Part shown: piece after piece, positions 1-8,118 of the stretch | How the letters are laid out: every line of letters begins with the position of its first letter | How positions within the stretch are numbered: the first letter of the stretch is position 1 | From: Acanthamoeba lenticulata | Lineage: Eukaryota; Discosea; Longamoebia; Acanthamoebidae | Assembly (NCBI GenBank): GCA_002179805.1 | Contig: NAVB01001092.1 | Coordinates: forward strand, 1 to 15,825 | Direction of reading: 5' to 3' | Length of the DNA: 15,825 nt | The notes under the pieces: generated by a model | Databases searched by the model: none | Told to the model about the DNA's origin: nothing | The model's input: only the letters and a program-made list of their open reading frames with translations | Translations under genes and position numbers: made by a program

Positions 1-85
1 TTTTATTTTTATTTTTATTTTTTTAATTGTATTTTTACTCTTGATCTACTGGTTTTTCTGACGTCATCACCCCCGCCACGCACAG

Positions 86-2030
86 GGCGTTCTTTGACAT
101 CCTTAAGGAGGCGGCTGCCGTGGGCAAGGGCCAAGAGGCCAAGGCGACGCCCTCGCAGGTGGAGGCCATCCTCGCCTGCTTGACCGACGCGCCCAAGCTG
201 CCGTCGGTCAACTGGGTGCGCCTGGTCCAGCAGCTGATGAAGGCCGGCCTCGGCCTCGGCGTGCGCCTCCAGTGCGTCCGCTTCGCCATCAAGTACGCAC
301 TGCTTGCCTCGTCATTCTTTGAATTCTACCATTTTATTTTTGCTTTTTTAAACTAAATTCATGAAAAATTTGAAACAGGCACAGCACGAACCAGGGCGCG
401 CTGATTGGGCTGCTGGCCTCGTGGTACGACGCCGCGCGATTCGCGACGCTCGAGGAGCCGCTCCAGGCGGCCCTTTACGACGCCCTCCCGCGCCTCCTCG
501 CCCTCTTCCCGTCGACCGTCGCGCGCCGCGTCGTTGGCTCCATCTTTGTTCTTCCCCTCGTCCACGTCGACGTCGACGTCAAGGCCGATGCCGACAGCAC
601 TGTCGACGCCCGGCGGGCCCGCGAGAGGCGGCGCCACCGCATGGCCGTGCGGGCGCTCGAGGCCCTGCGGGACACACTGCAGCGCGACGTCGCCGACAAG
701 CTGCCGGCGCCCGTCCTGGCCGAGCTCCATGCCGCCGCGCTCGAGGCCTACCGCCACCTGCCCGGCCCGCTCCGCGTTGTCGTCGCCGCCGCGGCGGCCA
801 GCGGCGGCGGCCGTCGGCGTCGCGTCGGCGCGGCCGCGCGGGTGCGGCTCGACGGGCGGCGGCTGGAGCTGCTCGGTCTCGTGACGGCGAGCCTGGCCGC
901 GCTGCCGCCGCTCCTGCTCGAGTCGGCCCTGCCGGCCGACGCCGTGTTCACGCGCCAGGCCGAGGCCCGCATGAAGCCCGCGCAACAGCAACAGCAGAAC
1001 AAGAAGAAGAAGAAGGGGGAAGAGGAGGAGAAGGAGGAGCTCGAGGCGGCGGCCAAGGGGATTGTGCTGCGGAGCCTGCTGGTCGAGCGCAAGGTCCTCC
1101 CGCTGGCCTCTCTCAACGCCTGCCGCACTTGGTGCCTCTCCCAGAGCGGCGGTACGTCACCGACACGACACGAGCACGACACGCGCGCGTTCAAGGTGCT
1201 GATATGTTTTTGTTGCGACTTGGTGTCCACGAACAGCGGCGGCCGAGCGGACGGCGGAGGCGCTGATGGGGTTCGTGGTGGCGCCGCTCGCGGCGTTCGA
1301 CGCGATGACCAAGCGCAAGTGGCTGCTCGACACCTTTGACACCCTTTGGCTCTGTCCCGACCTCACCGTACACTCCCCATATAATTTATATTTTTTTTTA
1401 ATTTTTGATGATTGGATTATTTATATTTCTTTATTTCTTTATTTCTTTATTTCTTTATATTTGCTTACATCACAACTTTGCGGGCGCAGCTGGGCCTCCA
1501 CTTTTTGGCGTTCCTCTGCTCGACATGGACCGCCGGCCGGCTCGACACGGAGCTCATCTTCCGCCATCGGGTTCGTGCTTTGCATCATTTATTTAATGTT
1601 TATTATTATTCATTTATGATTTATATAACAAAAACAGGGCCGGAGCGGCGGGAGCAAGGTGCCACTGCGGGTGCTGCCCCACATGCTGGCGGCGCTGGTC
1701 GGGCCGGGCGACCTCCAGCGCGACGAGTCGCTCCTGGCGGCCGTCGGGCCGCGCCTGCTCGACCTCCTCAAGCTCTCCGGCAAGAAGACCAGCGATGCCA
1801 TCACCCGTACTCTCTTCCTCTCCCAATCCTTTTTTTTTCATTGAATATCACATTTTTAATTTATTTATGAATTAATGTATTTATTTTTCATTTTTTATAA
1901 AACAGCGGAGGAAGAGCCGAGGGTGCGGCAAGCGAGGAGGCTCCTGCTGCCGGCCCTGCTGCACCTCAAGCACACGCAGTTCTTCACTCAGAAGCCCGCC
2001 CTGCTCCTTCTCCTCAAGAACAAGGCCTGA
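86..2030 (+). CDS. Focadhesin/RST1-like protein, C-terminal part (5' end outside window)
   Basis: Six exons fit one reading frame: 86-292, 379-1151, 1237-1367, 1490-1570, 1638-1806 and 1906-2030 (TGA stop), giving about 494 residues. The opening exon follows a CAG acceptor, so the gene starts to the left of the window. The stretch LPSVNWVRLVQQLMKAGLG, followed by a helical repeat ending NQGALIGLLASWYDAARF, resembles the C-terminal part of focadhesin (FOCAD) and plant RST1. Those large alpha-solenoid proteins support the cytosolic Ski/exosome RNA-decay machinery, so a cytosolic scaffold role is inferred. The rest is Ala/Leu/Arg-rich helix, with a Lys/Glu-rich insert at about 1000-1055 that looks like a disordered loop. 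It ends in LLLLLKNKA. Gene structure is well supported; the family name rests on remembered motif similarity. Another HEAT-like scaffold is the alternative. Confidence 0.65.
1152..1236 (+). repeat. GC-rich intron with CACGACACG repeats (gene 1)
   Basis: This 85-base intron has a GTACGT donor and ends GAACAG. It holds the 19-mer at 1165-1183 (ACGACACGAGCACGACACG), then alternating CG. The other introns of this gene are AT-rich. The sense orientation matches intron 9936-10010 of gene 8, which has nearly the same motif with two extra bases. Confidence 0.75.
1425..1456 (+). repeat. Four tandem copies of ATTTCTTT inside an intron
   Basis: Four perfect copies of the 8-base unit ATTTCTTT lie in intron 1368-1489 of the focadhesin-like gene. 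They form part of a long pyrimidine-rich tract before the acceptor GCGCAG. It is a likely length-variable microsatellite with no evident function beyond supplying pyrimidines. Confidence 0.85.
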
Positions 2031-2169
2031 GCTCCTCCTCCTGTCTCTCTTTCTTCATGAAGAACGAAATACAGGCTGGCTTCCTTCCTCTTCGAACGCC
2101 CTTCGCGCAAGTGGAAATGAGAAGAACGCCAGAACACATTTTATTAAGAAGGCGCAAAAATTTTCTTTT

Positions 2170-2175
2170 ATTAAA
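2170..2175 (+). terminator. Possible polyadenylation signal ATTAAA of gene 1
   Basis: ATTAAA lies 140 bases after the stop of the focadhesin-like gene and only 12 bases before the start codon of the next gene. If used, the first transcript would end inside the leader or coding start of the second. No better signal was seen between the two genes. Confidence 0.3.
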
Positions 2176-2186
2176 ACAAAACTAAA

Positions 2187-3086
2187 ATGCAAGGACAGGG
2201 GAACGCAACAAGAGGAGGAGGAGGAGGCTGGGGAGGTGCCAAAGGCAGGACCGCGCCAGTGAGCGTCACGTACACCGCTCCGAGTGGAGGTTCTCCCGCC
2301 GCATCACCATCTCCAAGTGCCGCTCCACAAAGGACGACAACAACAACAACAGCCTCCACTGCAACAAACGGCCCACTCGTGGGGAAGGACGGGACCAAGT
2401 ACATCGTGGTGCTGGGCAAGCGCCTCAAGAAGAACGGCCGACCTGAAGTGTGCCTTTCCGAACGCCTGGCATGTGCCATCGCCCTTTTTCAGGAGTCCTA
2501 TCAGCCAGGTACACTTGCTTCATCATTATTCGCCCATTTTATGTGGATTTTATGTGACCCACCAATTCCACGTGCCTACAGGACACTACCTGCTGATGAG
2601 TGGCTCGATGGTGGAGAAGAAGGCCAACATCACCGAGGCCGAGTGCATGAAGCGCATCGCCATTGAGGCTGGCGTGGATCCCTCTCACATCCTTCTCGAG
2701 GAGGTCTCGTGGAACACCTTCTCCAACGCTTTCTGCACCAAGAAGTTGCTCCTCCAGCTCATCACCAACCGTACGTAACCTCTTCCTCTTCCTCTTCTTC
2801 CTCTTCCTTCTCAGCTTTTTTGGCAACAACAGCTCACCAGCAAAAAACGCGTGTAGGAGGGAAGAAGACAGAGGTGGTCGTGGTGACGAGCGACTTTCAC
2901 GGGGCGCGGGTGAAGCGCGTGTTTGAGGCCGTGTTTGAAGACTGCCAGGACTTCGTCCTGCTCTCCTTTGTCACCGCCGCCGCGACGCTCACCGAGGCGC
3001 AGAAGGCGCGCGAGGCCCGAGCTGAGACGCAAATGCTGGCCAAGTTTGACGCCGACCTGCAGCGGCACCTCGCCATGACGTGGTGA
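2187..3086 (+). CDS. DUF218 (YdcF/SanA-like) protein
   Basis: Three exons, 2187-2508, 2582-2770 and 2857-3086, give 246 residues. Residues 1 to about 65 are low complexity (Gly, Ser/Pro and a poly-Thr run) and look disordered. The DUF218 domain then follows in the expected order: IVVLGKRLKKNGRPE, the SERLACAIALFQ helix, YLLMSGSMVE, the EAECMKRIAIEAGVDPSHIL segment, EEVSWNTFSNA, and VVVVTSDFHGARVKRVFEAVF. This is the fold of bacterial YdcF, SanA and ElyC, whose enzymatic role is poorly defined. No transmembrane segment or signal peptide is visible, so a soluble protein is inferred. The exon 3 start is uncertain: an AG at 2831-2832 is also in frame and would add eight residues. Membership is confident, function unknown. 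Confidence 0.85.
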
Positions 3087-3161
3087 CCCATGTACTCTTT
3101 CATGAAACCCAGCGACGTCTCTTGTTCTAGTCTTGTACACGTTGTTATTGCTACTGTAAGC

Positions 3162-3167
3162 AATAAA
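3162..3167 (+). terminator. Polyadenylation signal AATAAA of the DUF218 gene
   Basis: A canonical AATAAA lies 76 bases after the DUF218 stop. It is in the 131-base convergent gap with the minus-strand secreted-protein gene, whose stop is at 3218. Confidence 0.65.
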
Positions 3168-3217
3168 TCAATTAATACATGCACGAAGTGAAGACACCAT
3201 CACGTAGCAGAGCCCCC

Positions 3218-3859
3218 TTAGGCAGTGACGCAGCGCAGGGCCATGTGCTGGGTGGGCGCTTGCGTGACGGGGTCGATGGTGGCGAGAAGCAACGTCTCGA
3301 CGAGGTTGGTGCGCTGGCCGTGGACGTAAATCCATTCGAGGCTCGTCATGCGGCCTGTGGAGCGCTGCACCCAGCGTCGAGAGTCGATGAGCGGCCACGG
3401 CGTGCGGACGCGCTCGCCCGTGACGGTGGTGTCCTCGACCAGTTTCTGCTTCTTGCCTTCGTTCTCGATGGTGTAGGAGACGAGGCAAGTCCTCGTCGGC
3501 TCGTCGCGTCGGCCGTACTCCTCCTGGAGGAGGTTGCCATTGAGCGTGCCGTAGCAGCCCTTGCGGTCGTCGTAGAAGTCGGTGACCTCGAGCTGCGGGA
3601 GGTTGATGGTCTGCACGATGGCGTACGTCGTCGGGTCGTAGACCGCGATCGAGCCCGTGCAGACGGCAGAGCGGTTGTCCGAGAACGAGAAGTACTTGGC
3701 CATCCAGTTGGCGTTGAGGCCCTCCAGCGTCCAGTACTCGCGCGCGCAGGCCGTGTCCACCGGCTTGGGCGCTTTCGCTGTGTTCGAGTCGGCTCGCACG
3801 ACGGCGGTCAGCGCGAGCAGGACGACGAGCGTCGTGGCCAGGGATGTAGCGTGCACCAT
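3218..3859 (-). CDS. Secreted protein of unknown family
   Basis: A single exon of 213 residues starts at the ATG at 3859. An upstream in-frame ATG at 3949 exists, but it would add 30 residues ahead of the signal peptide and lies upstream of the TATA-like box, so I chose the inner one. Residues 1-23 form a clear signal peptide (hydrophobic core LVVLLALTAVV, likely cleavage after VRA). The mature part has five cysteines (TACAREY, AVCTGS, KGCYGT, RTCLVSY and LRCVTA) and many short alternating segments, suggesting an extracellular beta-rich fold with two disulfides and one spare cysteine. There is no membrane anchor, KDEL or catalytic motif I recognise. The leader is CA-rich and the promoter is TATA-like, as for a well-expressed secreted protein. 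I do not recognise the family. Confidence 0.8.
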   Translation of the reverse strand: MVHATSLATTLVVLLALTAVVRADSNTAKAPKPVDTACAREYWTLEGLNANWMAKYFSFSDNRSAVCTGSIAVYDPTTYAIVQTINLPQLEVTDFYDDRKGCYGTLNGNLLQEEYGRRDEPTRTCLVSYTIENEGKKQKLVEDTTVTGERVRTPWPLIDSRRWVQRSTGRMTSLEWIYVHGQRTNLVETLLLATIDPVTQAPTQHMALRCVTA

Positions 3860-3911
3860 GTCGAGTTGTTTGTGTTGATGGATGCAGTGTTTGCTGTTTC
3901 TCGAGAAGCCC

Positions 3912-3920
3912 TTTATAAAA
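3912..3920 (-). promoter_or_regulatory. TATA-like box of the secreted-protein gene
   Basis: On the minus strand this reads TTTATAAAG, ending 52 bases before the chosen ATG. It leaves room for a short leader of about 25 bases. A perfect palindrome TTCTCGAGAA (3898-3907) lies just downstream of it. The position favours the inner start codon at 3859. Confidence 0.6.
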
Positions 3921-4070
3921 AGAGAGGTGACCAACCAAAAGGCAGACAAGAATGGCCTGAAAATGATGATGAGTGGTGAACCTGGTGTACAACCCCGCTT
4001 CCTCTCCCGCTATTTTGGGCCAAATGCTGTTGCAGGGTGCAAGTTGTAGCTCAAAAGAGGTCAAGCAGGC

Positions 4071-4604
4071 TTACTTGAACATCAGCCCACCAGGCCCAAA
4101 CCCACTTCCCGCAGTAAACCAGAGACCCAGCATGTAGAACAGCACGATGAAGGCGGCCGTCCAGTAGTTCTTGGGCAGGGCATGACGCGAGGTGTCGGCG
4201 GCCATCTCCTCGCACTCGCGCCACACGGCGCTGGGGATGAGCTTCATGCTGAGCCACACCCCGACATGGACCAGCAGCACGTCGTCGAGATAGCCCAGCA
4301 CAGGGATGAGGTCGGGGATGAGGTCAATGGGCGAGAGGGCGTAGCAGAGCACCAGCAGCACGAGTGCCTTGGCATACCTGCAACCCCCAGAGAAGTGGAG
4401 AACGAGACAGGTTGGTGGACGTCCACTACATATTGTGTAGTGCGGGGGGGGGGACAACCATGGCGTGCCGGGGTGCTGGTATGCGAAATAGAGCGTGGCA
4501 ATTTGGCGCTTCAGAGTCTTGAGGGCCCAGCCCTTCACATACGCCCAGAAGCCTCGTTCTCTTGATGAAGGCCCAAGCATCATTTTTTTGCTTTTTGTTT
4601 TCAT
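4071..4604 (-). CDS. DUF1232 (YkvA-like) membrane protein
   Basis: Two exons, 4604-4459 and 4377-4071, give 150 residues. The intron (4378-4458) is placed so that TG|G restores a Trp, joining ATLYFAYQHPGTPW to YAKALVLLV. The DUF1232 core follows: KALVLLVLCYALSPIDLIPD, then LIPVLGYLDDVLLV. The SPIDLIPD...P..G.lDD pattern is the hallmark of the family, a small membrane protein of unknown biochemical function that is widespread in bacteria. A second hydrophobic segment (AAFIVLFYMLGLWFTA) lies near the C-terminus, before FGPGGLMFK. The start is 20 bases after the stop of the upstream DUF4396 gene, so the leader must be tiny or overlap that gene. Downstream ATGs at codons 8 and 9 are alternatives. 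The intron contains a run of ten C on the sense strand. Confidence 0.8.
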   Translation of the reverse strand: MKTKSKKMMLGPSSRERGFWAYVKGWALKTLKRQIATLYFAYQHPGTPWLSPPPHYTICSGRPPTCLVLHFSGGCRYAKALVLLVLCYALSPIDLIPDLIPVLGYLDDVLLVHVGVWLSMKLIPSAVWRECEEMAADTSRHALPKNYWTAAFIVLFYMLGLWFTAGSGFGPGGLMFK

Positions 4605-4624
4605 TCTTGATCAGAACAGAGACG

Positions 4625-5204
4625 CTAGTGGCAGCTCTTGCCAAAGCGGCGAAGCATGAAGTAGTTGTAGGGGAGGGGCACGATGAAGCCCGCCGCCAGG
4701 CTGGCACCTAGGCTCGCCCAGAAGAAAGGCGAAGCGAGGTCCACCATGCCGCCCGTCAGGCACAGATCTACCGTGTTCTCCGCGGCCTCCATGGCTAGCA
4801 TGCTCACAAGGCTCATCTTGGTCGCCGTGTTGAACGCTTCACCTGTTGGTTTCCTTTCGATTAATGACATCAATCAAAGATAAAGAAAAGGACGTACGCC
4901 AAGAGAGGGACCGCTGGAGGAGGACGCTCTCGCGCCGCTTGAGAAGGACAGTTTCCAGAGAGATGGAGGTGGCAATGCCGGCCGTCATGGCGGCTGGCAT
5001 GGTGAGGTGCACGGGCAGGCCCGGGAAGGCGGCGGTGAGCGCAAACAGGGTCGAGAGGTCGCCCAGCGAGCATCCCGCCAGGCATCTCAGGGTGTTCACC
5101 CGCGCACGCTGCCAATGCGCTGACGAGCGCCAGAAGTCGAGCGTAAAGGGAGAGGGGAGAGCTGCAGAAGACGGCGTCGTGGCAGAGGCCTGAGCTCCGT
5201 CCAT
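4625..5204 (-). CDS. DUF4396 membrane protein
   Basis: Two exons, 5204-4898 and 4842-4625, give 174 residues. The 55-base intron has a GTACGT donor and an ACAG acceptor. Family features in order are NTLRCLAGCSLGD (residues 37-49), the TMPAAMTAGIATSISLETVLL helix, SMLAMEAAENTVDL, a hydrophobic FFWASLGASLAAGFIVPLPYNY segment and the terminal LRRFGKSCH. These match the DUF4396 pattern as I know it: a four-helix membrane protein with a conserved GCSLGD and a C-terminal Cys-His. Function is unknown; the paired Cys and His could bind metal, but that is a guess. In-frame ATGs at 5276 and 5375 could add a 24- or 57-residue N-terminal extension resembling an organelle presequence, so the start is uncertain. 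It is in tandem with the DUF1232 gene. Confidence 0.75.
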
Positions 5205-5562
5205 TTCGTGTCGTTTGGATGCGCAGCACGATCTTTGTTCATTCGACGGGGAAGAAGTGGCCAAGGTGCGCTGCATCCACGGCCATCTGTGCTGCACCCT
5301 GTGGGCCAAAAGGGTAGAACATAGGGAGGCCCCTGGTCGGCGTGGGGGCAGCAGGAAGGCTCCTCTCGCGCTCATGGATAGAAGCTTGCTGTGTTTTCTT
5401 TTCCTGTTTCATTTTTTTAAAGAGCAAGGAAAAGAAGGGGAGAAAATGAAAAGCAGACGTTTGTGGCGTTATTGAATCGAACGAGTAGCGGCGAGTGACT
5501 CGGTGGTGTGGAAAATTAAGGCTCACTCGACGTAAGCCTGCTCTGGTTACGGCAAATTTGCG
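5205..5562. promoter_or_regulatory. Divergent promoter region between the DUF4396 and TBL1-like genes
   Basis: This 358-base gap separates two divergent start codons. It contains a palindrome CGAGTGACTCG at 5492-5502 with a GCN4/AP-1-like TGACTC core, a second ACTCG nearby, and a palindrome GCAAATTTGC at 5552-5561 directly before the TBL1-like ATG. No clear TATA box was found for either gene. Part of it may be coding if the DUF4396 gene uses an upstream start. Confidence 0.4.
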
Positions 5563-7819
5563 ATGGCAATCACAAGTGAAGAAGTTAATTTGCTCGTCTA
5601 TCGCTACTTGCTCGAATCGGGTGCGTATTTTCAACATCATCCGCTTAATGCCCCCCCCCCCACAAATCCAATGGCCGAATTAACGTGCTGAGATGGGTCT
5701 GCGCAATAGGCTTTTCTCATTCGGCGTTCACATTTGCTGTCGAGAGTCAAGTCTCTCGTAGCAATCTCGCCACCACAGCTGATGTCCCTCCTGGCGCACT
5801 CATCTCCTTCCTCCAGAGGGGTCTTCAATACAAGCAGCTCGAAACACACATAAATGAGGTCGCTTTCTTTTCACACGATCTAAGATGGAGAGGTTGATCT
5901 TGCTTGTCTCAAATCCTCTTCTGGTATGTGAGCAGGAAGGGACAGAGCTGCAGTGCGATGCGCCGTTCACACTCACAGGCCACCACGTTTGCAACATACG
6001 CGGTCCTGTGAAAGAGACCGGCGACCGCGACAAAGAGGAGCCCCTCTACGAGATGAGAGACGCCGGACAGGAGTACGCCCAGCCTCTACATTCTACTCTT
6101 CTTTTTGTTTGCTTCTTGTCCTTTTTGTTGATGTCTTCTACATTCTCCTCTTGCCTCTACATTTGCCTGCTTGTTCTACATTTTCTGCTTGTGTGTGTGT
6201 GTTATTAATTTCCTGATGTGGCTTTGGCAAACAGGGCCGGGCCAGCCCCCATGGAGCAGGAGGAGGCCGAGATCAGGATCCCAGATGACCAAGTGACAAA
6301 GCTGGAGGGCCACACCTCAGAAGTCTTCATTTGCTCATGGAGCCCCACGGGCCCGCTCCTCGCCTCTGGGTTCATTCTCCCGCCAAAATCTTGACCTCTA
6401 CACTCCATTTTATTTTATTTTATTTATTTTGCTTACATTTCTTTTCTCGATTCAATACAGGTCTGGCGACAGCACAGCGCGCATTTGGCGAATCCCGCCA
6501 GGTCCGTGCGGACGGGGCATGGTCGTGGAGCCGCCCATCGTGCTGCGCCACTTCGGCAAGGATCAAGAGTCCAGCAAGGACGTCACCACCCTCGACTGGA
6601 ACGTGCGCGGGGTACGCGATTTCCCAATTCTCCCACTTTTATGCTTCAATTCAATATGAATATTTGATCTTAAAAATGATTGATTAATCTTTCAATTTTT
6701 TATATTACAAAAATTATAGAGCGAAGGGGCGTTGCTGGCGACGGGCTCGTACGACGGACTGGCGCGGATCTGGAGCGAGACGGGCCAGCTCAAGAACACG
6801 CTCAACCGACACAAGGGCCCGATCTTCTCGCTCAAGTGGAACAAGTCCGGCAACTACCTCCTCAGCGGCTCCGTCGACAAGACCGCCATCATCTGGGACG
6901 CCAAGACCGGCGAGGTCAAGCAGCAGTTTGACTTTCACACCGGTAAAACTCTACCACCACACATCCCATGTGTGCGTGCTGTGGCTGACGCACACGCGTG
7001 TCGTGTCGTGTCTTGTGCGCACACAGCGCCGACGCTGGACGTCGACTGGAAGAGCGATACGTGCTTTGCGACGTGCTCGACCGACAAGATGATCTACGTC
7101 TGCGAGCTCGGCAAGACCCGCCCCATCCGCGCTTTTGCCGGCCACCAGGTACGCTTGCGCGCGTGTGTTGTGTCGTGTGTCGTGCGGCCATGTCGTTAAA
7201 TAGCACGCTTGCGGCGAGACAGGACGAGGTGAACGCGATCAAGTGGGACCCGAGCGGGACGCTGCTGGCGTCGTGCTCCGACGACTTCACGGCCAAGGTG
7301 TGGTCGCTCAAGTCGGAGCGCTGCGTGCACGACTTTGAGGAGCACCAGAGGGAGATCTACACCATCAAGTGGTCTCCGACGGGCGTCGGGTCGCCTAACC
7401 CCAACCGCGCCCTCGTCCTCGCCAGCGCCTCGTTCGACGCCATGATCAAGCTCTGGGACGCCGACCGCGGCGCCTGTCTCTACACGCTCACCAAGCACAG
7501 GTTTGTTTTACTTATTTTTAATATTTTTTTACAAAATTATTTCATTTTTGTATTAAATTTTTTAAAGCTTGAACTGACAATATTCAAAATAAAAAACAGG
7601 GATCCTGTGTATTCCGTGTCGTTCAGCCCGTCGGGAGAATACCTGGCGTCGGGGTCCTTCGATCGGTGCCTCCACATCTGGTCGGTGCGAGACGGCAGCC
7701 TGGTGCGAACCTACCGCGGCAATGGCGGCATCTTCGAGGTCTGCTGGAACAAGGACGGGGACAAGGTGGCCGCCTGCTTCTCCAACAACACCGTGTGCGT
7801 CATCGACGTGCGCATGTGA
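5563..7819 (+). CDS. TBL1: TBL1/TBL1XR1-type LisH-WD40 co-repressor subunit
   Basis: Nine exons give a complete 490-residue protein: 5563-5620, 5710-5858, 5936-6072, 6235-6369, 6461-6611, 6720-6942, 7027-7148, 7223-7500 and 7600-7819. The N-terminus, [20 protein letters not shown] then [13 protein letters not shown], is a LisH domain almost identical in pattern to TBL1. An F-box-like segment follows ([13 protein letters not shown], then NEEGTELQ). After a linker, [14 protein letters not shown] opens eight WD repeats, including [49 protein letters not shown] and [10 protein letters not shown], ending in VCVIDVRM. Family members (TBL1X, TBL1XR1, Ebi, HOS15) are nuclear, tetramerise through LisH, bind histone tails, and act in SMRT/N-CoR-HDAC3 complexes and ubiquitin-dependent co-factor exchange. 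The length is close to the usual 500-575; the linker is short and lacks a long Ala-rich stretch. Confidence 0.95.
6086..6182 (+). repeat. Pyrimidine-rich intron tract with four CTACATT motifs
   Basis: Intron 6073-6234, the longest in the TBL1-like gene at 162 bases, carries CTACATT at 6086, 6138, 6157 and 6176 in a strongly C/T-rich strand. A GT microsatellite follows at about 6191-6202. It looks like a degenerate expansion of a polypyrimidine tract. Confidence 0.7.
6943..7026 (+). repeat. GC-rich intron with GCGTGTCGTGTCGTG (TBL1-like gene)
   Basis: This 84-base intron holds the 15-mer GCGTGTCGTGTCGTG at 6996-7010, shortly before the GCGCACACAG acceptor. The identical 15-mer, in the same sense orientation, is in two introns of the minus-strand gene at 9252-12108. 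Confidence 0.8.
7149..7222 (+). repeat. GC-rich intron with TGTCGTGTGTCGTG (TBL1-like gene)
   Basis: This 74-base intron has a GTACGC donor. It holds a variant of the same repeat at 7171-7184, preceded by GCGCGCGTGTG. It follows directly on the previous exon-intron pair, so two adjacent introns of the gene belong to the GC-rich class while the rest are AT-rich. Confidence 0.7.
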
Positions 7820-7849
7820 CACACCCTTTTTTGTCTTTTTTCTTTCACA

Positions 7850-7855
7850 AATAAA
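7850..7855 (+). terminator. Polyadenylation signal AATAAA of the TBL1-like gene
   Basis: A canonical AATAAA lies 30 bases after the TGA stop. Two further AATAAA copies follow at 7900-7905 and 7906-7911. The first is the likely signal. Confidence 0.7.
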
Positions 7856-8032
7856 TCGATATCAACAATTATTTACAAATTTTTTCTGCTTAATTAAGCA
7901 ATAAAAATAAAAGTGCACTACATCTTTTTAATTGATTTTTTTTGTTTAATCAAAAAAAATCTTTTAAATTCTCGTACTTGGGAGAAGTGGAGGATGAAGA
8001 GGAGGATGATTTGGATTTGGTACACATAACCG

Positions 8033-8038
8033 TTTATT
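8033..8038 (-). terminator. Polyadenylation signal AATAAA of the barrel-protein gene
   Basis: On the minus strand this reads AATAAA, 80 bases after the stop codon at 8119. It sits in the 299-base convergent gap with the TBL1-like gene (7820-8118), which otherwise holds only AT-rich sequence and no supported gene. Confidence 0.6.
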
Positions 8039-8118
8039 CAACTTTATGTTCTTGGAGCGCATTGGTTACGTTTTTTCTTTCTTGTCAGAGTCTGATGTCC
8101 GGCCTTACGAAGGCGCAC

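Noticed and set aside
361..1266. A 301-codon Arg/Ala-rich plus-strand ORF
   Set aside because: It is another frame of exon 2 of the focadhesin-like gene. The chosen frame joins in phase with all neighbouring exons and gives a plausible helical protein.
3179..3979. A 266-codon plus-strand ORF opposite the secreted-protein gene
   Set aside because: It is antisense to a gene with signal peptide, TATA-like box and regular cysteines. Its Arg/Ala/Val-rich composition is what GC-rich third positions give in the opposite frame.
4071..5204. DUF4396 and DUF1232 as a single fused gene
   Set aside because: The DUF4396 frame ends with the expected terminal Ser-Cys-His before a TAG, and there is no GT donor just before the stop that would bypass it.
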